A DNA stretch of 64,000 bases, from NCBI GenBank assembly GCA_010093485.1, contig MU001517.1, positions 242,588 through 306,587 on the forward strand, in the 5' to 3' direction. A model generated the notes under the pieces. It saw nothing but the letters and a program-made list of their open reading frames with translations, made no database searches and had not been told where the DNA came from. The position numbers and the translations under genes are program-made. Below are positions 13,454-26,121 of this stretch, piece by piece (position 1 is the first letter of the stretch; the number at the start of each line of letters is the position of its first letter). Source of the DNA: Karstenula rhodostoma CBS 690.94. Its lineage: Eukaryota; Ascomycota; Dothideomycetes; Pleosporales; Didymosphaeriaceae.

Positions 13454-13700
13454 CTAGATAGTATAGTTACTATTTACCTTATTAATAATTAAAACCTTCT
13501 AGTTACTAGTTCTTTTAAGAAAGTAACTATAGAAAACTAAGTTAAAGTAGGAACTTAAGCTCTATCTATCTTAGAAATAGGAAATTACCTAATTAAGAAT
13601 ATTCTTTATAGTAAGAATAGGAAATAATTAGAGAATCTACTACTTAAAAATATAAAGATAGCTAAGAACTTTTATATAAATATTATCTTAAAAGTTTAAC
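13454..13700 (+). pseudogene. Copia protease remnant
   Basis: The frame reads LDSIVTIYLINN from 13454, matching the copia aspartic protease signature LDSGATxHL with G-to-A and C-to-T changes. The catalytic Asp codon is 13457-13459 (gat) and survives. It is followed by a run resembling the usual end of the domain (NYLIKNILYSKN, about 13585-13620). Protease cleaves the polyprotein inside the virus-like particle. In-frame TAA and TAG show that it is inactive. Confidence 0.85.
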
Positions 13701-13819
13701 TTAAAAAAGTTAGTATTTAATATCTTAGCTTAGATAATACCCTAAGGATTAGAATAATTAAATAAAGCGTTATAATAGTAGACCTATAGTATAAGTATAA
13801 CCTTACTTTTTTTAAATAT

Positions 13820-14069
13820 NNNNNNNNNNNNNNNNNNNNNNNNNNNNNNNNNNNNNNNNNNNNNNNNNNNNNNNNNNNNNNNNNNNNNNNNNNNNNNNNN
13901 NNNNNNNNNNNNNNNNNNNNNNNNNNNNNNNNNNNNNNNNNNNNNNNNNNNNNNNNNNNNNNNNNNNNNNNNNNNNNNNNNNNNNNNNNNNNNNNNNNNN
14001 NNNNNNNNNNNNNNNNNNNNNNNNNNNNNNNNNNNNNNNNNNNNNNNNNNNNNNNNNNNNNNNNNNNNN
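13820..14069. other. Assembly gap (250 N)
   Basis: Exactly 250 N bases. The gap falls inside the integrase region of the copia element, between the protease and the integrase catalytic Glu motif. Its true length is unknown. High copy number of the element or low sequence complexity is the likely cause of the break. Confidence 0.99.
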
Positions 14070-14124
14070 TCTATAATAAGGGATATTATAATATAAAGAA
14101 TAGGTAATTAAAGAAGAAATTATA

Positions 14125-14330
14125 ATTAACCCTTTACTACCTTATATATATAAAACTAATAGTTTAGTAGAGTAAACTAGAAAAGAGCTAATTAAATAAA
14201 TAGTAAAAATAAGGTTTAGTGTAAATCTACTAATAAAGCTATAGCTAGAGATTATAGATATAGCGGTCTAGCTATATAATATAAGCCTAAGTATAGTATA
14301 TAGCTTTTAATTACTAAATAAAGTATTAGA
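14125..14330 (+). pseudogene. Copia integrase core remnant (C-terminal part of the DDE fold)
   Basis: The frame from 14125 contains YIYKTNSLVE, matching the copia integrase motif PYTPEQNGxxER. The Glu codon at 14170-14172 corresponds to the third catalytic residue of DDE. It is followed by a stretch like the normal helix after it (LIKL*LEIIDIAV*LYNISLS, about 14235-14300), corresponding to the LPxxLWxEAxxxAxxLxNxxP pattern. Integrase inserts the cDNA with the 5-bp duplication seen at the element ends. The first two Asp residues are in or before the N gap. Confidence 0.8.
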
Positions 14331-15570
14331 TAGCTAGTTCTAATAGTACTTTTAGTACTATAAGCTAGTAATTATATAATATATAATAGTAAATCTCTAC
14401 CTAGACTAAAGTAGAATTTATACCTATAGATACTAAGTATATCCTCTAATAAAGGATTATAAAACTAGATATAATAGAAGGGGATTTAAAATAAATCTAA
14501 GAACTTATATTAGGTATTTAGTAGACTATTAAACTTCTAATATCTATAGAATATAGGTTCCTATATTTAATTAAGTAATTATAACTAAGAATATTATATT
14601 TAATAAGATAATTTTCTACTAGGGAGTATATAAAATTAAACTCCTAAAGGTAAAAGCTTTAAGAATTATAGAAAATATTTATAAAAATAAGGTTAATAAT
14701 CTAGAAGATATATTTAATATAATTAATCTTACTTCTAGCTTAAATAAGTACACGAGTACCGCGAGAATTAAGGATATTAAGTAACTACTTAGGGGTAAAA
14801 AATTAGAGTAGATAGATTCTAAGGATAGCTAACTAAGGAATTAGAAAGTAATAATACTAACTACTATATAAGCTATAGGTATAGCTAGCTAGTAACTAGA
14901 AATTTATATAGACTAAAATTTAAGTATAGGACTTATAACCCTAGATATAATACTATAGCTAGATATTATAAAAACTAATTAATATAATTATAAGGATACT
15001 AAGAACTACTAGAATTAGAATTTAACTAGAAGAGCTAGTAAACTAGAGCCTTAGAATAATACTTTCCTAGAGTAGAAGCTTTAAAACCTTACTACTACTT
15101 TTTAATCTAGTATAACTAACTCTATACTACTAGATAAAGTAGGAAATCTACTAGTAAACTAAAGGTAATAGTATATCTTCCCTATAGTAAGTAGGGTAAG
15201 TAAATAACTTTAAAAAGAGGTATCTAAGATTAACTAACTAATAAATAGATATTTACTAGTTTAAAAATTAAGATAATAAAATATAAATTATAATAATTAG
15301 CTAGGGGGTAGATTAAATTTTAGTATATATATACTAATAGTAAATCTATTTTTAAAAAATAGTTTCTAGATTAACTTTATATATATATTTATACTAGGAG
15401 TAGATAAAACCTAGAATAAGTATAAAGGCTATAAGATACTAAATATAATAGTTATAGTAGCTATATTTAAGAAATTAAAACTAATAATATTACTAGCTTA
15501 TTTATATAGAGATAAGCTACTACTAGAATTAATACTCTAGAAATATTTACTTTTTTATCCTCTAGGAAAG

Positions 15571-16200
15571 CTATTTGAGTAGGCTATAATTAAAGAAATT
15601 ACTACCCTATAGTAGAAAGGAACTTAAATAAAGCTACTCTAATTATAAGTAATAAGATACCTACTTCTATTAAAATAGGTATTTATATATAAATTTAATT
15701 AAAATAGTTAATTTAAGAACTATAAAGCTTATATTATAGTTAAAGGAGACCTTTAACTAAAGGATACCCTATACTTAACCTATACTACTATATTTATAGT
15801 AAGGTTATTCTAAGCGGTAATAGTAATTACTATAGAATTTAATTTTAAAATTAAATAATATAATATTATAGGAGTATTCCTAAATACTATAATTATAGTA
15901 AATAATCCTATAACCTATAAACTTCTAAATAGGTTTAAAACACTAGAAATATATATAAGATTAAATTAAGCTCTCTATAGTTTAAGAGATTTACTACTTC
16001 TCTAGTATAAAGAGTTTTCCTACTTACTTAGAGTTAAAGGGTTTAAAGCTTTAAAGAAAGAGCCTTATTTATTCCTTTCTAGAGATTAAAAAATTCTAGT
16101 ACTATTTTATATAGATAATATACTACTTCTATATTATAATAACTATAGAAAGTAAGTTTAAATACTATAAAATAAGGTTATAAATAAATATAAAATTAAA
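15571..16200 (+). pseudogene. Copia reverse transcriptase remnant
   Basis: The frame is clear. It runs LFE*AIIKEITTL**KGT* (15571 on), then a KWVF-like string (K*VFIYKFN), then KAYIIVKGDL (KARLVxxGD). Next comes YNIIGVFLNT at about 15859-15888, motif A, with the Asp codon read as Asn (aat, 15862-15864). Then follow LYSLRDLLLL*YKEF (LYGLKQSPRxWY) near 15971-16015 and FYIDNILLLY at about 16105-16134. The last is the YVDD box with the second Asp changed to Asn. All changes are CpA-type RIP. The domain has the normal order and length for copia. Confidence 0.93.
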
Positions 16201-16689
16201 GATAAGGAACTAGTTAAATAGTTTCTTAGAGTATAAGTAATTAAAGACTAAGATAATTAGATAATTATACTTATATATAATATATATATTAATAAGATTA
16301 TAAAAAGATTTAAACTTTATAAAGCTAGTAGCTTCCCGCCTACTCCTCTCTTAATTAATAAGCTTAAAAAGAGTAAAGGCGAAGTATTACTATAGTAGAT
16401 TAAGAATTATTAAGAAAAGGTTAAATTAGTATTATATATAGCGATTATACTATAACTAAATATTATATTTACTATATTAAAACTATCCTTTTTCTTTACT
16501 AACCTAAGTATAAAATATAAAATAGTAGTTAATTAAATAATTCTATACCTCTATAAAATATACTAGAAAGTAATTTAGTTTAGTAGATATAATAGTCTAG
16601 ACCTATTTATTTATAGAAATATATCTTTTATAGATAATCTACTAATAAGATAATTATTCTATAGGTATATTACTCTACTATTTAGTAGC

Positions 16690-18330
16690 GCTATTCTATA
16701 GAAGGTAACTTACTAAAGTATAATTATAACTTTAACTATAGAAATAGAGCTTCTAGCTCTAGAGTATATTAGTAAAAAAGTAATAGCTTTAAAGTATTTC
16801 TTTACTAAACTTATATTAGACTTAGGATTACTCTAGTAAATCTACTATAATAACTAGTAGAGACTAGTATTAGTTAGTTACCTCTTTATTTATTTATTTA
16901 GAATCCTTACTTTATTAAGTTAAGTTTATTTAATTACTATCTTTCCCTAGAACTAGTTATTAAGATCTATTAAAAGCTACTAATTATAGCTAGATACTAG
17001 TTAACTTTATATTATAATCCTTATTACTTTATTCTACTATTAATATAATACTAAGCTCCTATATTTAGTATTTTATAACTAAATATACTATATACCCCTA
17101 ATACTCTATTTTTAAATACTAACCCTATATAGCTATTATCTCTATTCTTTACTTTACTCTTTATTCTTTATTTTTTATATATTACCCTATAGATTCTATA
17201 CTTAGGACTTAGAATAGAATAGAACTTAGGACTTTACCTATACTACTATATTATATAGGATCTTCTATATCTAGTAGATACTTATTTTATCTATTACCTC
17301 TACTATAAACTTCTTATTCTCCTTAATTTTCTTTTTATTATTATAGTAATTTTATATACTCTATATCTCCTATTACTATAGTATATATTTATAGCTACTA
17401 GTTATTAAGTATTATATTACTAGCTAATCTAGTTTATATAGTATAAGTACTTCCTTTATACCTATATATATAACTTTAAATTCTAGCTAGCTCTTAATTT
17501 TATAGATATTATAATTCTCGCCTATTATTACTATTATTATTTAAAATTCTTTACTATACTCTATAGCTATATTATAGGTATTAGTTATTATTATTATCCC
17601 TAGATAGATAGTAGGGAATAGATATATCTCTACCTATATAGGTTTATTAGTTAGATTAATCCTAAGGTATAGGTAATATATTAGTAAGTCTAAAAACTAT
17701 AAGTAAAGTATTATACTATTAAGTAGGATTTATATACTAGGGATAGGTATTTTACTTATATTCTTTTCTCTTCTCGTGTATATACTATTAATAACTAATA
17801 GAGTATAGAATAGGAGAAAGTAATATAGGTAGTAGTATCTACCTATATATATTTTTCTCCTAATTTTAATAAGAACTATCCTTTTTATTTATTAATAACT
17901 CTCTATTATTAGAATTCTTATATATTAGTAGATATATATTAAATCTATTTAAGGTTAGTATTATACTAGTCCTATTTTAGCTAGCTTAATACTATACCCT
18001 TTCTAGTTAGCCTATATATAGATACTAGGCGCGCCTTAGCCACTTTTTTAGTCCCCCTTTATTTATATATTAGTAAAGTATAACGCGCCTTTTTATCCCC
18101 CCTACTTTATTAAGTTACCCTACCTTATAGTGAATCTCTATAATATAACTAGTAGATAATTAAACTAGTAATTAGAAAAAATAAAAAAATTACTATATAC
18201 CTTTACTATATTAATATCTAGAATATATAGCTATAATAAGAGTATATAAAGGGATTATTTAAAGTTTTATATTTTAAAATAAGTAAAATACCTATAGATA
18301 ATTTAATAAAAATACTATTAAAGTAGTAGT
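16690..18330 (+). pseudogene. Copia RNase H remnant, split by a nested element
   Basis: Before the insert the frame reads IIITLTIEIELLALEYISKK-type sequence (about 16715-16800), the copia SSTEAEYxAL region, then IYYNN* (YCDNQ) ending at 16860. After the insert the frame resumes at about 18147 with *IIKLVIRKNKKI and continues into FTRFI*LFNL near 18315, matching the normal end of copia polyproteins. The two halves join cleanly if 16861-18144 and one copy of the 11-bp repeat are removed. The domain degrades the RNA strand during reverse transcription. It is inactive here. Confidence 0.88.
16861..18144 (+). mobile_element. 1284-bp element nested in copia, member of a three-copy family
   Basis: The element is flanked by the 11-bp direct repeat ataactagtag (16850-16860 and 18145-18155). 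It starts agactagtattagttagtt and ends tagtgaatctctataat. It is the reverse complement of 26627-27930, and its last 150 or so bases match the reverse complement of 57807-57959. There are no LTRs, terminal inverted repeats or convincing reading frame. The full copies share both ends, whereas the short copy shares only this 3' end. That is the pattern of 5' truncation seen in LINE or SINE retrotransposition. The 3' part keeps several CpG sites (ggcgcgcc near 18029-18036) and some CA/TG, so RIP has been lighter here. Confidence 0.85.
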
Positions 18331-19967
18331 TTACTAGATTTATATAGCTATTTAATCTTTAAGATATAAGTTTTATAATTATAAATATAAAAGAAGTAAA
18401 ATAAGTAGAAATTTATTAGATTTAATTATAAAAAGTACTTTTTAACTAGAAAATAAAAGAAAAATAAAAGAAAAATAAAAAAAATCTATCCTACTTAAAT
18501 ATATTAAGTATCTAATTAAAGAGCTTATAAAGCTAAGTATACTACTATACTTCTAATATATTAGAGCGCCTAAAATATTTATATTTAAAACTATTCTAAC
18601 TATAAATAGGAGATTCTTTAGTTTTAAAATATCTATTATAACTATATAGATACTTCTTAGAGTAATTAAAGTTAGACTACTACTAATTTATACTATAATA
18701 ACTAATACTTAGACCTACTTTATAGAGCTACTATAAAGTATAATACTTATAAGGAGTAAATATACTATACTTAAAAGTATATATAGCCTTCTATAAGTCT
18801 ACCTTCTAGCTATTTATAGGATAGACCTATTAGAAGGTAGATAAAGTAGGGATAGAAATAGTAAAAGTAGAAATAAAAATAGAAGAAATAGGGATAGAAA
18901 TAAAAATAGAAGTAAATAGAGATAGAATAAAAATAAATAGAGTAAGAATAAAAGTAAAGAAAGTAGAAAAAGAGCTAGTTATTAAATAGGGGTTCTATAA
19001 AGATATAAAAAGGGTCTTTTAACTTTTATTTTAATTTTTTAGTATAGCTTAAATATACTACTATAAATAATTAACCTCGCGAGCCTATATATAGTTAGTA
19101 AAAATCTAAATAATAAGAAAAATAAAGAAAACTTATACTAGAATTTAGATTATTATAGAATAGGATAAAATATATTATATATATAGCTAGGAATAGTAAA
19201 TTATAATAATTAGTAAAGTTTAACTAGATAAATAGAGAATCTAGCTTATATTAATTTATATAAGTATATATAATAGTAAAAGTAGTACTTAGTCTACTAA
19301 TTTATAATATTATAGTAGAGGCTATTTAACCTACTACTTAAGGTACTTATTAAGTAACTAAAGTAGCTTATTAGCTAAATAGCCCTAATATACTCTTCTT
19401 CTATAACTAGAGGAGTATATAATATTATTAGAGAAGCTTAGCTAGAAGTATAGAAAGTAGACTAAGTAAAAAGGTAATTAGATTAATAAATTATTTAAGG
19501 AGTTATAGTAAATCTTTTAGTAATAGCTACTTATTTAGCTTTAAGTCTTTTTTTTTATTTATATATTTTAGTAGCGCGAGCTTTAGTAGCGTTATTAGCT
19601 ATCTAAAAAGTATAAGTAGAGTATTAAAAAGTAAAAGGTAAGAATATACTATAAAATAAAATAATAGAAATAAAGAAGAAAAGCTTAAAAAGTATAAAAA
19701 ATACTTTTTTATTCTACCTACCTCTACTAATTTATACTATATAATAATTATTTACCTTATTTACTATTACTTACTATACCTAATTATAAGTCTATTACTA
19801 TTTATAAATACTATATTAAGTACTAGAAAACTCTTACACTAGCTAATTAGTATTGCGACGCTAATAATAGTATAATATAAATAGGAAATTATAGTCTAAG
19901 CTATATATTTCTAAGAAAAGCTAATCTAAATAATTAAATTTTACTAGTAGATAAATAATAAGTACTA
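18331..19967 (+). other. Unusually long copia 3' region of unknown content
   Basis: About 1.6 kb separates the end of RNase H from the 3' LTR, where most copia elements have only a short untranslated stretch. At about 18840-18975 it holds a purine-rich tract of irregular gatagaaat-like repeats that translates to an Arg/Lys/Asn-rich or Ile/Glu/Lys-rich string depending on frame. I recognise no known domain. From 19615 it matches 1-369. It could be an extra 3' gene, captured sequence or a long untranslated region. Confidence 0.5.
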
Positions 19968-19974
19968 TTCGTCT

Positions 19975-19982
19975 AGGGGGTA
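19975..19982 (+). other. Polypurine tract of the copia element
   Basis: The string agggggta lies directly before the 3' LTR, the position of the plus-strand primer. The left copy has the equivalent agagggta at 362-369. Confidence 0.75.
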
Positions 19983-20188
19983 TATTAAGAATATAAATAA
20001 TACTTAGTATTATTAGAGTTTATAGAGTTCTAATTAGCCGCGATAAGGGATACTTTAATTTAAGTACTAAACTAATTTAGAATAAGTATAGTATATAACT
20101 AGCCTTTCTAGTAATCTTTTTTTATATAGTAATCTAATTAATTTACTCCCTAAATAAAGGGATATTCGAGTTTCTTTTCTCTACTATA
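19983..20188 (+). repeat. 3' LTR of the copia element (206 bp)
   Basis: It has the same length as the 5' LTR and matches it throughout, with RIP-type transitions. It ends ctctactata and is followed by the target duplication gatag (20189-20193). Confidence 0.92.
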
Positions 20189-20193
20189 GATAG
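20189..20193 (+). repeat. Right target-site duplication of the copia element (gatag)
   Basis: It is identical to 11899-11903. Sequence homologous to copy 2 resumes immediately after it. Confidence 0.85.
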
Positions 20194-20640
20194 TTATTAA
20201 AAACTCTTTAGAGCTCTTATTTATAAGAGTAAGTAATTTATAAATAGTATTAAAGGCTAGCTTAAAGTATTTAGACTCTATTTTACCTAAAAATTATATA
20301 ATACTAGTATATTTTTTATTAAATTTTATACTCTTTTAAGTATCCCTATAGACCTAGACTATATTATAAATAATTAAATTATTTTTAATAGTTTTACTAT
20401 ATTTTTAATAAATAATAGTTTTTAGATATAGTAGTATTTCTAAGAGAGGTATAGCCTATATAATATTTTTTATATACTAGAGTACCTTAATTACTTTATC
20501 TAAAATAGGAATAATAGTAGTAATAATAAATTCTATAATAATATTAGTTATAGGGTTTAATAAAAAGTATAAATAAGTATAGACTAGTAATAATACTTTA
20601 TATAATATTTAGAATAGATTATAGAATAAAAATATAGTAT
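20194..20640 (-). pseudogene. Ghost frame of unknown family, upstream part, cut by the copia insertion
   Basis: On the minus strand from about 20640 to 20194 one frame is protein-like for about 150 codons, with runs such as EFIITTIIPILDKVIKVL and FNTIYKLLTLINKSSKEFLI. Its stops fit former Gln or Trp codons. In copy 2 the same frame crosses directly into 43275-42100. The family is not recognised. Confidence 0.45.
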
Positions 20641-23600
20641 TTATTATTTATATATATATATATAGGGAGTTAATATTACTATTTAGACTATTATTTTATA
20701 ATAAGTATTTTACTAAACTAGTTTTTAATAAAATATATATTATAATATAACTCTTATAAGCCTTAGTTATTTAAAGTAATAAAGAGGTAGTAGACTATTC
20801 TAAAATATATAAATATTTAGAATATAATAAAAAATAGTATAAAATAGTTAAAATACCTTTTAAATAAATACTAGTATAATTACTTACCTATAAGATAATT
20901 ATATAAACTTAGTAATTCTATTAAATATATTAAGAACTCCTTTTACCCCCTATTTCTATTCTATAAGTAACTCCTATCTATATAATTACTTTAAAGTATA
21001 CCTTATTTAATATTTTAATTAGCCTCTCCTAGCTTTTACTATAAGTTAACTCCTATTCTTACTAACCTAGCCCTATCTCTACTAAAATTACCTAATATTC
21101 TATATAAATTCTATTCCTTATTACTTCTCTAAAGTCTATTAACTAGAGTCTACTATAGTAATAGTAAATTTAAGTAAATAAAATATTCTATATTATATAC
21201 TTTCTAGAGTAATAATATAGTATATTATATATATTATTAGTCCCCTTACTATAGTATATAGTACCTTTTACTTAATTATTTTAAGTAATTTTAAAGGTTT
21301 TTTTATATTATTTACCTATAGTATTATAGATATAGGAAGTAAAGTTATTTATTCTCTAGTCTATAATATATTTAATATAGGGTAGGATATACTATATAAT
21401 TCTAGAGTTTAATATATTATTATAAATATATTCTAATAGCTTATACTAGCTATAATAAGTATATTAGTTTTTACTATCTAAATAGTCTTCTCTAGTTTTA
21501 GATATACCTTTAATATTACTAGTATAGCTTAATATTACTATATAAGTGTCCTATAATATATATACTTTCTATTCCTTAAAAATCTAAATAAAACTAAAAG
21601 TTAAGTAAAAAATAGAGTTTAAAAATATAGCCTTATAGAGTATAATATATAAATAATTCTATATAAATAATAATAGCTAGAAATTAATATAGATTTAAAA
21701 TATACCTATAAATATAAGGTAATTAATAATAACTATAATACTATACCTCTAAATAAAAAAAATAAGATTATATACTAAATAGAGACTATTAATAGAAATA
21801 TTATTATAAATAGTATTATAGAGAATATAAAAGGTAAACTAGAGACTCTATCTAATTTCTAATTATTAGTAGAAAAGTTTAAATATAAAAGGGAGTATTC
21901 TAAAAATAATAAAAATAAAGACCCCCCTAAGTAAATATATACTAAGTAAAAAAATAAAATTAGTATAAGAGTATTAGATAGGGAGGTAAATAATATTATA
22001 GATAGTATATTTAAAATAGGGCCTAATAATATAGTCTTATATAAATATATAGATATTACTAGCTAGGACCTATAGTATAATAAATAGAGTAAGTATATAT
22101 CTAGTAATTCCTTAGTCTATTACTACTATAAAAGGTATAAAAAATAATAAAAAAGTTATTATAAATTATTTATATAATAAAAAGGGGTATAATAAATATA
22201 GTATATTATATACTTAGGGTATAGACTTAATTTAAAAAAGAAGAAGGAGTTAGTTTATAGTACTAGATAAGATATCTAATAGAGAAATAAGTAGTATAGA
22301 AATTATATATATAATATATAACTAATTTTTAAAAGTAATATAAAACTTACTTTAGTCTTATTAATAATTTAATATAGTTTACTTTATTAAAATAGTAATA
22401 TATTAAAAGTCTTATTACTTTATTAAAAGTATAGTTATATATATCTTATATTATTATATTAGTATTTTAGGTAATATATTATATATAAGGGATAAGAGTA
22501 ATAGTAATACTATTTTAGTTTATTACTATCTATCTTATAGTATAACTAGAGAACTATAGAAATAGGTTATATATAAAATATACTAGATATTAGTAGTTAA
22601 TATATATAATAAAAACTATTATTAACTATACCTTAAATCTCTTATTATTATTAGAAAGAGTAGTAAGGTTTTTTATTTCTTTATTTATATATAGTATAAG
22701 CTAGGCTATATTAGAACTTATTATTATCTAGTATAAGATACTATAGTTTACTTACTTTAAATTTACTAAGTATAAGGTTATAAAGTACTTTAGATATATA
22801 GAGGCTTTATAATATAGTATAATACTTAGTTCTAGTTATATTAATATTATATATTCCCCTATTATCTATATTATTTATATACTTAGCCCTATAAATATTA
22901 AGTAGGATAAAATAATCTTTATTTTTAGTATTTACTAGACTAATTTTAATATATAGATATTTTTAAAAAGACTTAAAATTTATTAGTATAGGAGTTATAG
23001 TCTAGCTAGCCTTAATATATTCTAGAATAGTATTAATACTACCTTTAGATTTAATATAATAGGTAGTGTCTACTAATATAATATTATATACTATAAGCTT
23101 AAAAGCCCCTAAAGCTAGTAGTAACTTTTTATTATATAGTAATTCTATAGTTTTAATAATAATTATACTACCTCTAGTATATTCTAATAGGTTATATATA
23201 TCTTCTTATATAATAGAATTATAGTTACTAATTAAAGTATAAGATTTACTACTTAAGAAAGGATTATTAATTATAATAATACTTATATAACTATTAGTAA
23301 TATATTTAATATATAACTAAAATACTATAATAACCTTAATATTATTTACTAAGTTAAAGATATAATTAAAATAGAAATTAAAGTACTTACTATTTAGATT
23401 TAAAAAACTAACTTAGTCTACCTTATTACTTACTACTAGTTTAAAGGAACTATAGTTACTAAAATTAGGAGTAAGTATATAATTACTAATCTATAGGAAT
23501 TTTTATAGATAGTTATTCTATAGTCTATTAAGTATATTCCCTAATATCTTAAGTTATTATATAAAAGCTTCTTTTAAGGTTCTAAATCTTTTAATCTAAG

Positions 23601-24637
23601 CCTTAATACTCTATATATTAGTTTATATCTAAGTAAAATCCTTTTAAAGACTTTTTATCTTTTTATTAAGTTTATTAATAAAAATATTATACTTATTAAT
23701 TATATTATTAAGTACCTCTATAATAATTACTCTAATATTAGTCTCTATCTTAAAATTATTATATTCCCTAGTAAGCTTATAAATTAAAAAATTATACTTC
23801 TAAAGTTTAATATTAAGTTTAGTCTTTTTAACCTTAAGTCTAGCCTTATTAACCTTAAGAGTTTTAATTAACTACTTATTTTATTTATATAGGGTTATAA
23901 TTACTACTTAGATATTAGTCTTTTTTTATTTATAGTCTTCCTTATTAAATATTTTCTATATATTAATAAAGTCTTTTTATATTAGTCTAGCTAGTTTTAC
24001 TATAACTAGAGAATTCTCTAATAGTACTAGCTTTTATATATATAAATATTTCTAGTCCCTATTAAACTTAGTAATATATCTAAGTATAAAAATAAATAAA
24101 ATTATTTAATACTTATTTATAGATCCCTTAAATATTTTAAAGAGTCTATTAAATTATTTACTAATAGTTAAATAATTATATATTTTACTTAGATATAATA
24201 AAGGACTTATTATAGATTTTAATATTAATAACTTCTATTATAATAGTAGTAGAAAGTAATCTAGATAAAATAAACTTATAGAGTACTTATATAAGACTAA
24301 AAATTATAATATTAATATAGACTAGCTAATTCTTATTTAGATATAGTTTTAAATAGACCTAGCTAGAATTATATATTATATATTTTACTACTTAATAAAA
24401 GGTTTTATACTTCTAAGTTATATCTATAAATAGACTAAGCCTTTTTATTAAAAATTTAAATAGTATATCTATAGGAGGAAAGTATATATAGATTATTTTA
24501 TATATATAAATAATATTTATAATATAGATTATTAGCTATATACTCTATAGGAGAGGTTATAGTAGTAAAAAAAGGAATTTAATAAAATTATTTTATATAC
24601 TATCTAGATTACTACTATTACCTAAGCTTCCTTTACT

Positions 24638-24650
24638 AAAAAAAAAAAAA
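24638..24650 (+). repeat. A13 run created by RIP
   Basis: The aligned bases in copy 2 (about 47727-47739) read with G at several positions (aaaaagggaagaa). The run here is therefore explained by G-to-A changes rather than by slippage. Confidence 0.65.
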
Positions 24651-26121
24651 GTTTTACTAAAATTAAAGTCTAGTAATTCTTTAAGTTTAGTAGTCTTTTA
24701 TTCCTTTACTTATATAGTCTCTCTAATCTCTCTAAACTTAATTTCTTATAATATTTTATATATAGTAGTCTTCTATTTCTTTATACCTATTAAACCCCTA
24801 TATCCCTTAAACTTAGAGGCTAATTACTTTTTAAGTATAATAATCTCTATTTTCTTTATATATATTTTTACTCTATTACTCTTTAAATATTATATCTCTA
24901 GTATTAAACTACTCTTTAAATATAGTAATCTCCTCTTCCTTTATATATATCTTTACCCTATACTTTTTAAGTATTATATCCCTAATATTAAATTATTTTT
25001 AAAACTTAGTAATATTATTATTTCTTATATATACTTTTATATTATATATTAAAAAAAGTATTATTATAATATTATACTAGTAAAGGGTCTAGGTATTACT
25101 AGAGAAGTTTTTATTAGTATTACTAATAGTAACTATAAAAATATCTAGTTATATTATATTTAGAATATAATATCTACTTATAAGGCCCTATACTACTAGA
25201 TTAAAAATAAAACTAAAGATAGTATTAAGGAGGGTCTAGATTATAGGTTCTAGTACTATAATATTATAGTATAAAGATATATTTATAAGTAGAAAGGAGA
25301 TTATAAGGATATTTCTAAAGTAGCTAACTATACTAATTATAATATTAAAATTAAGAATAGTAGGAATTATAAGCTATTAGAAGATAAGACTAGAAATACT
25401 ATTAAATTCTTAATTAGTAATTAGTTTCTCTAGTAATAAACCTATTATATAAAAAAAGTTTATTATAGTAGTCTAAAAATTAATTATAATTAATAAGATA
25501 GAATAATAAATAGAACCTTATATAGATACTAATATATTAATTACTAATTAGTAGTAAAAAAAGGGAGTAATTATATTAATTCTAATATATTACTACTAGC
25601 TAATATATATCTAGGGAAGTAGATAAAAAGAATTTTAAAGAGGAATATTCGTGGTATATTATAGTATCTAAACTTTAAAATATAGTCTATTACTATAAGT
25701 AATAGTATAAAATAAAATTAGGTATATTATAAAATTATAGTATATATTAGAGAAGTAAATAAATAAATATATATTAATTTATAATTACTATTAAAGTATA
25801 TATATAGTTACCCTATTAGAAATAGTTAGAATAATATATAAATCTTAAACTAAGTCCCTTTTAATAGTTAAATAGTATAATATATATATATTAACTAATA
25901 TAGTAAATAAGTATTAAAAAGTATAAGAATATAAACTAAAAAAACCCTCTAAGTAGAAAAAAATAATTAAAAAAAGCCTAAGGGTTACTATAAGTATATA
26001 AGTTATTAGGATATATATAAAATAAAATATAAAAGTAAAATTAAACTAGATTCCTAATATCTAGTTTAGCTATAAAATCCTTAGTATAGAATTCTACTAA
26101 TCTTTTTTTATAGTTATAATC

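Larger units (their letters stand above)
11904..20188 (+). mobile_element. Complete but RIP-inactivated Ty1/copia LTR retrotransposon with a nested insertion
   Basis: Two 206-bp LTRs in direct orientation, TA...TA ends (TG...CA before RIP), a 5-bp target duplication and an empty site in copy 2 define an 8285-bp element. Its coding order Gag, protease, integrase, RT, RNase H identifies Ty1/copia rather than gypsy. Removing the nested 1284-bp element and its 11-bp duplication leaves about 6.99 kb, longer than a usual copia of about 5 kb. The excess is about 1.6 kb between the RNase H end and the 3' LTR. A 250-N gap interrupts it. It is dead: stops fill the frame, ATG codons are gone, and one Asp codon in each of two RT motifs reads as Asn. 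Confidence 0.93.
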
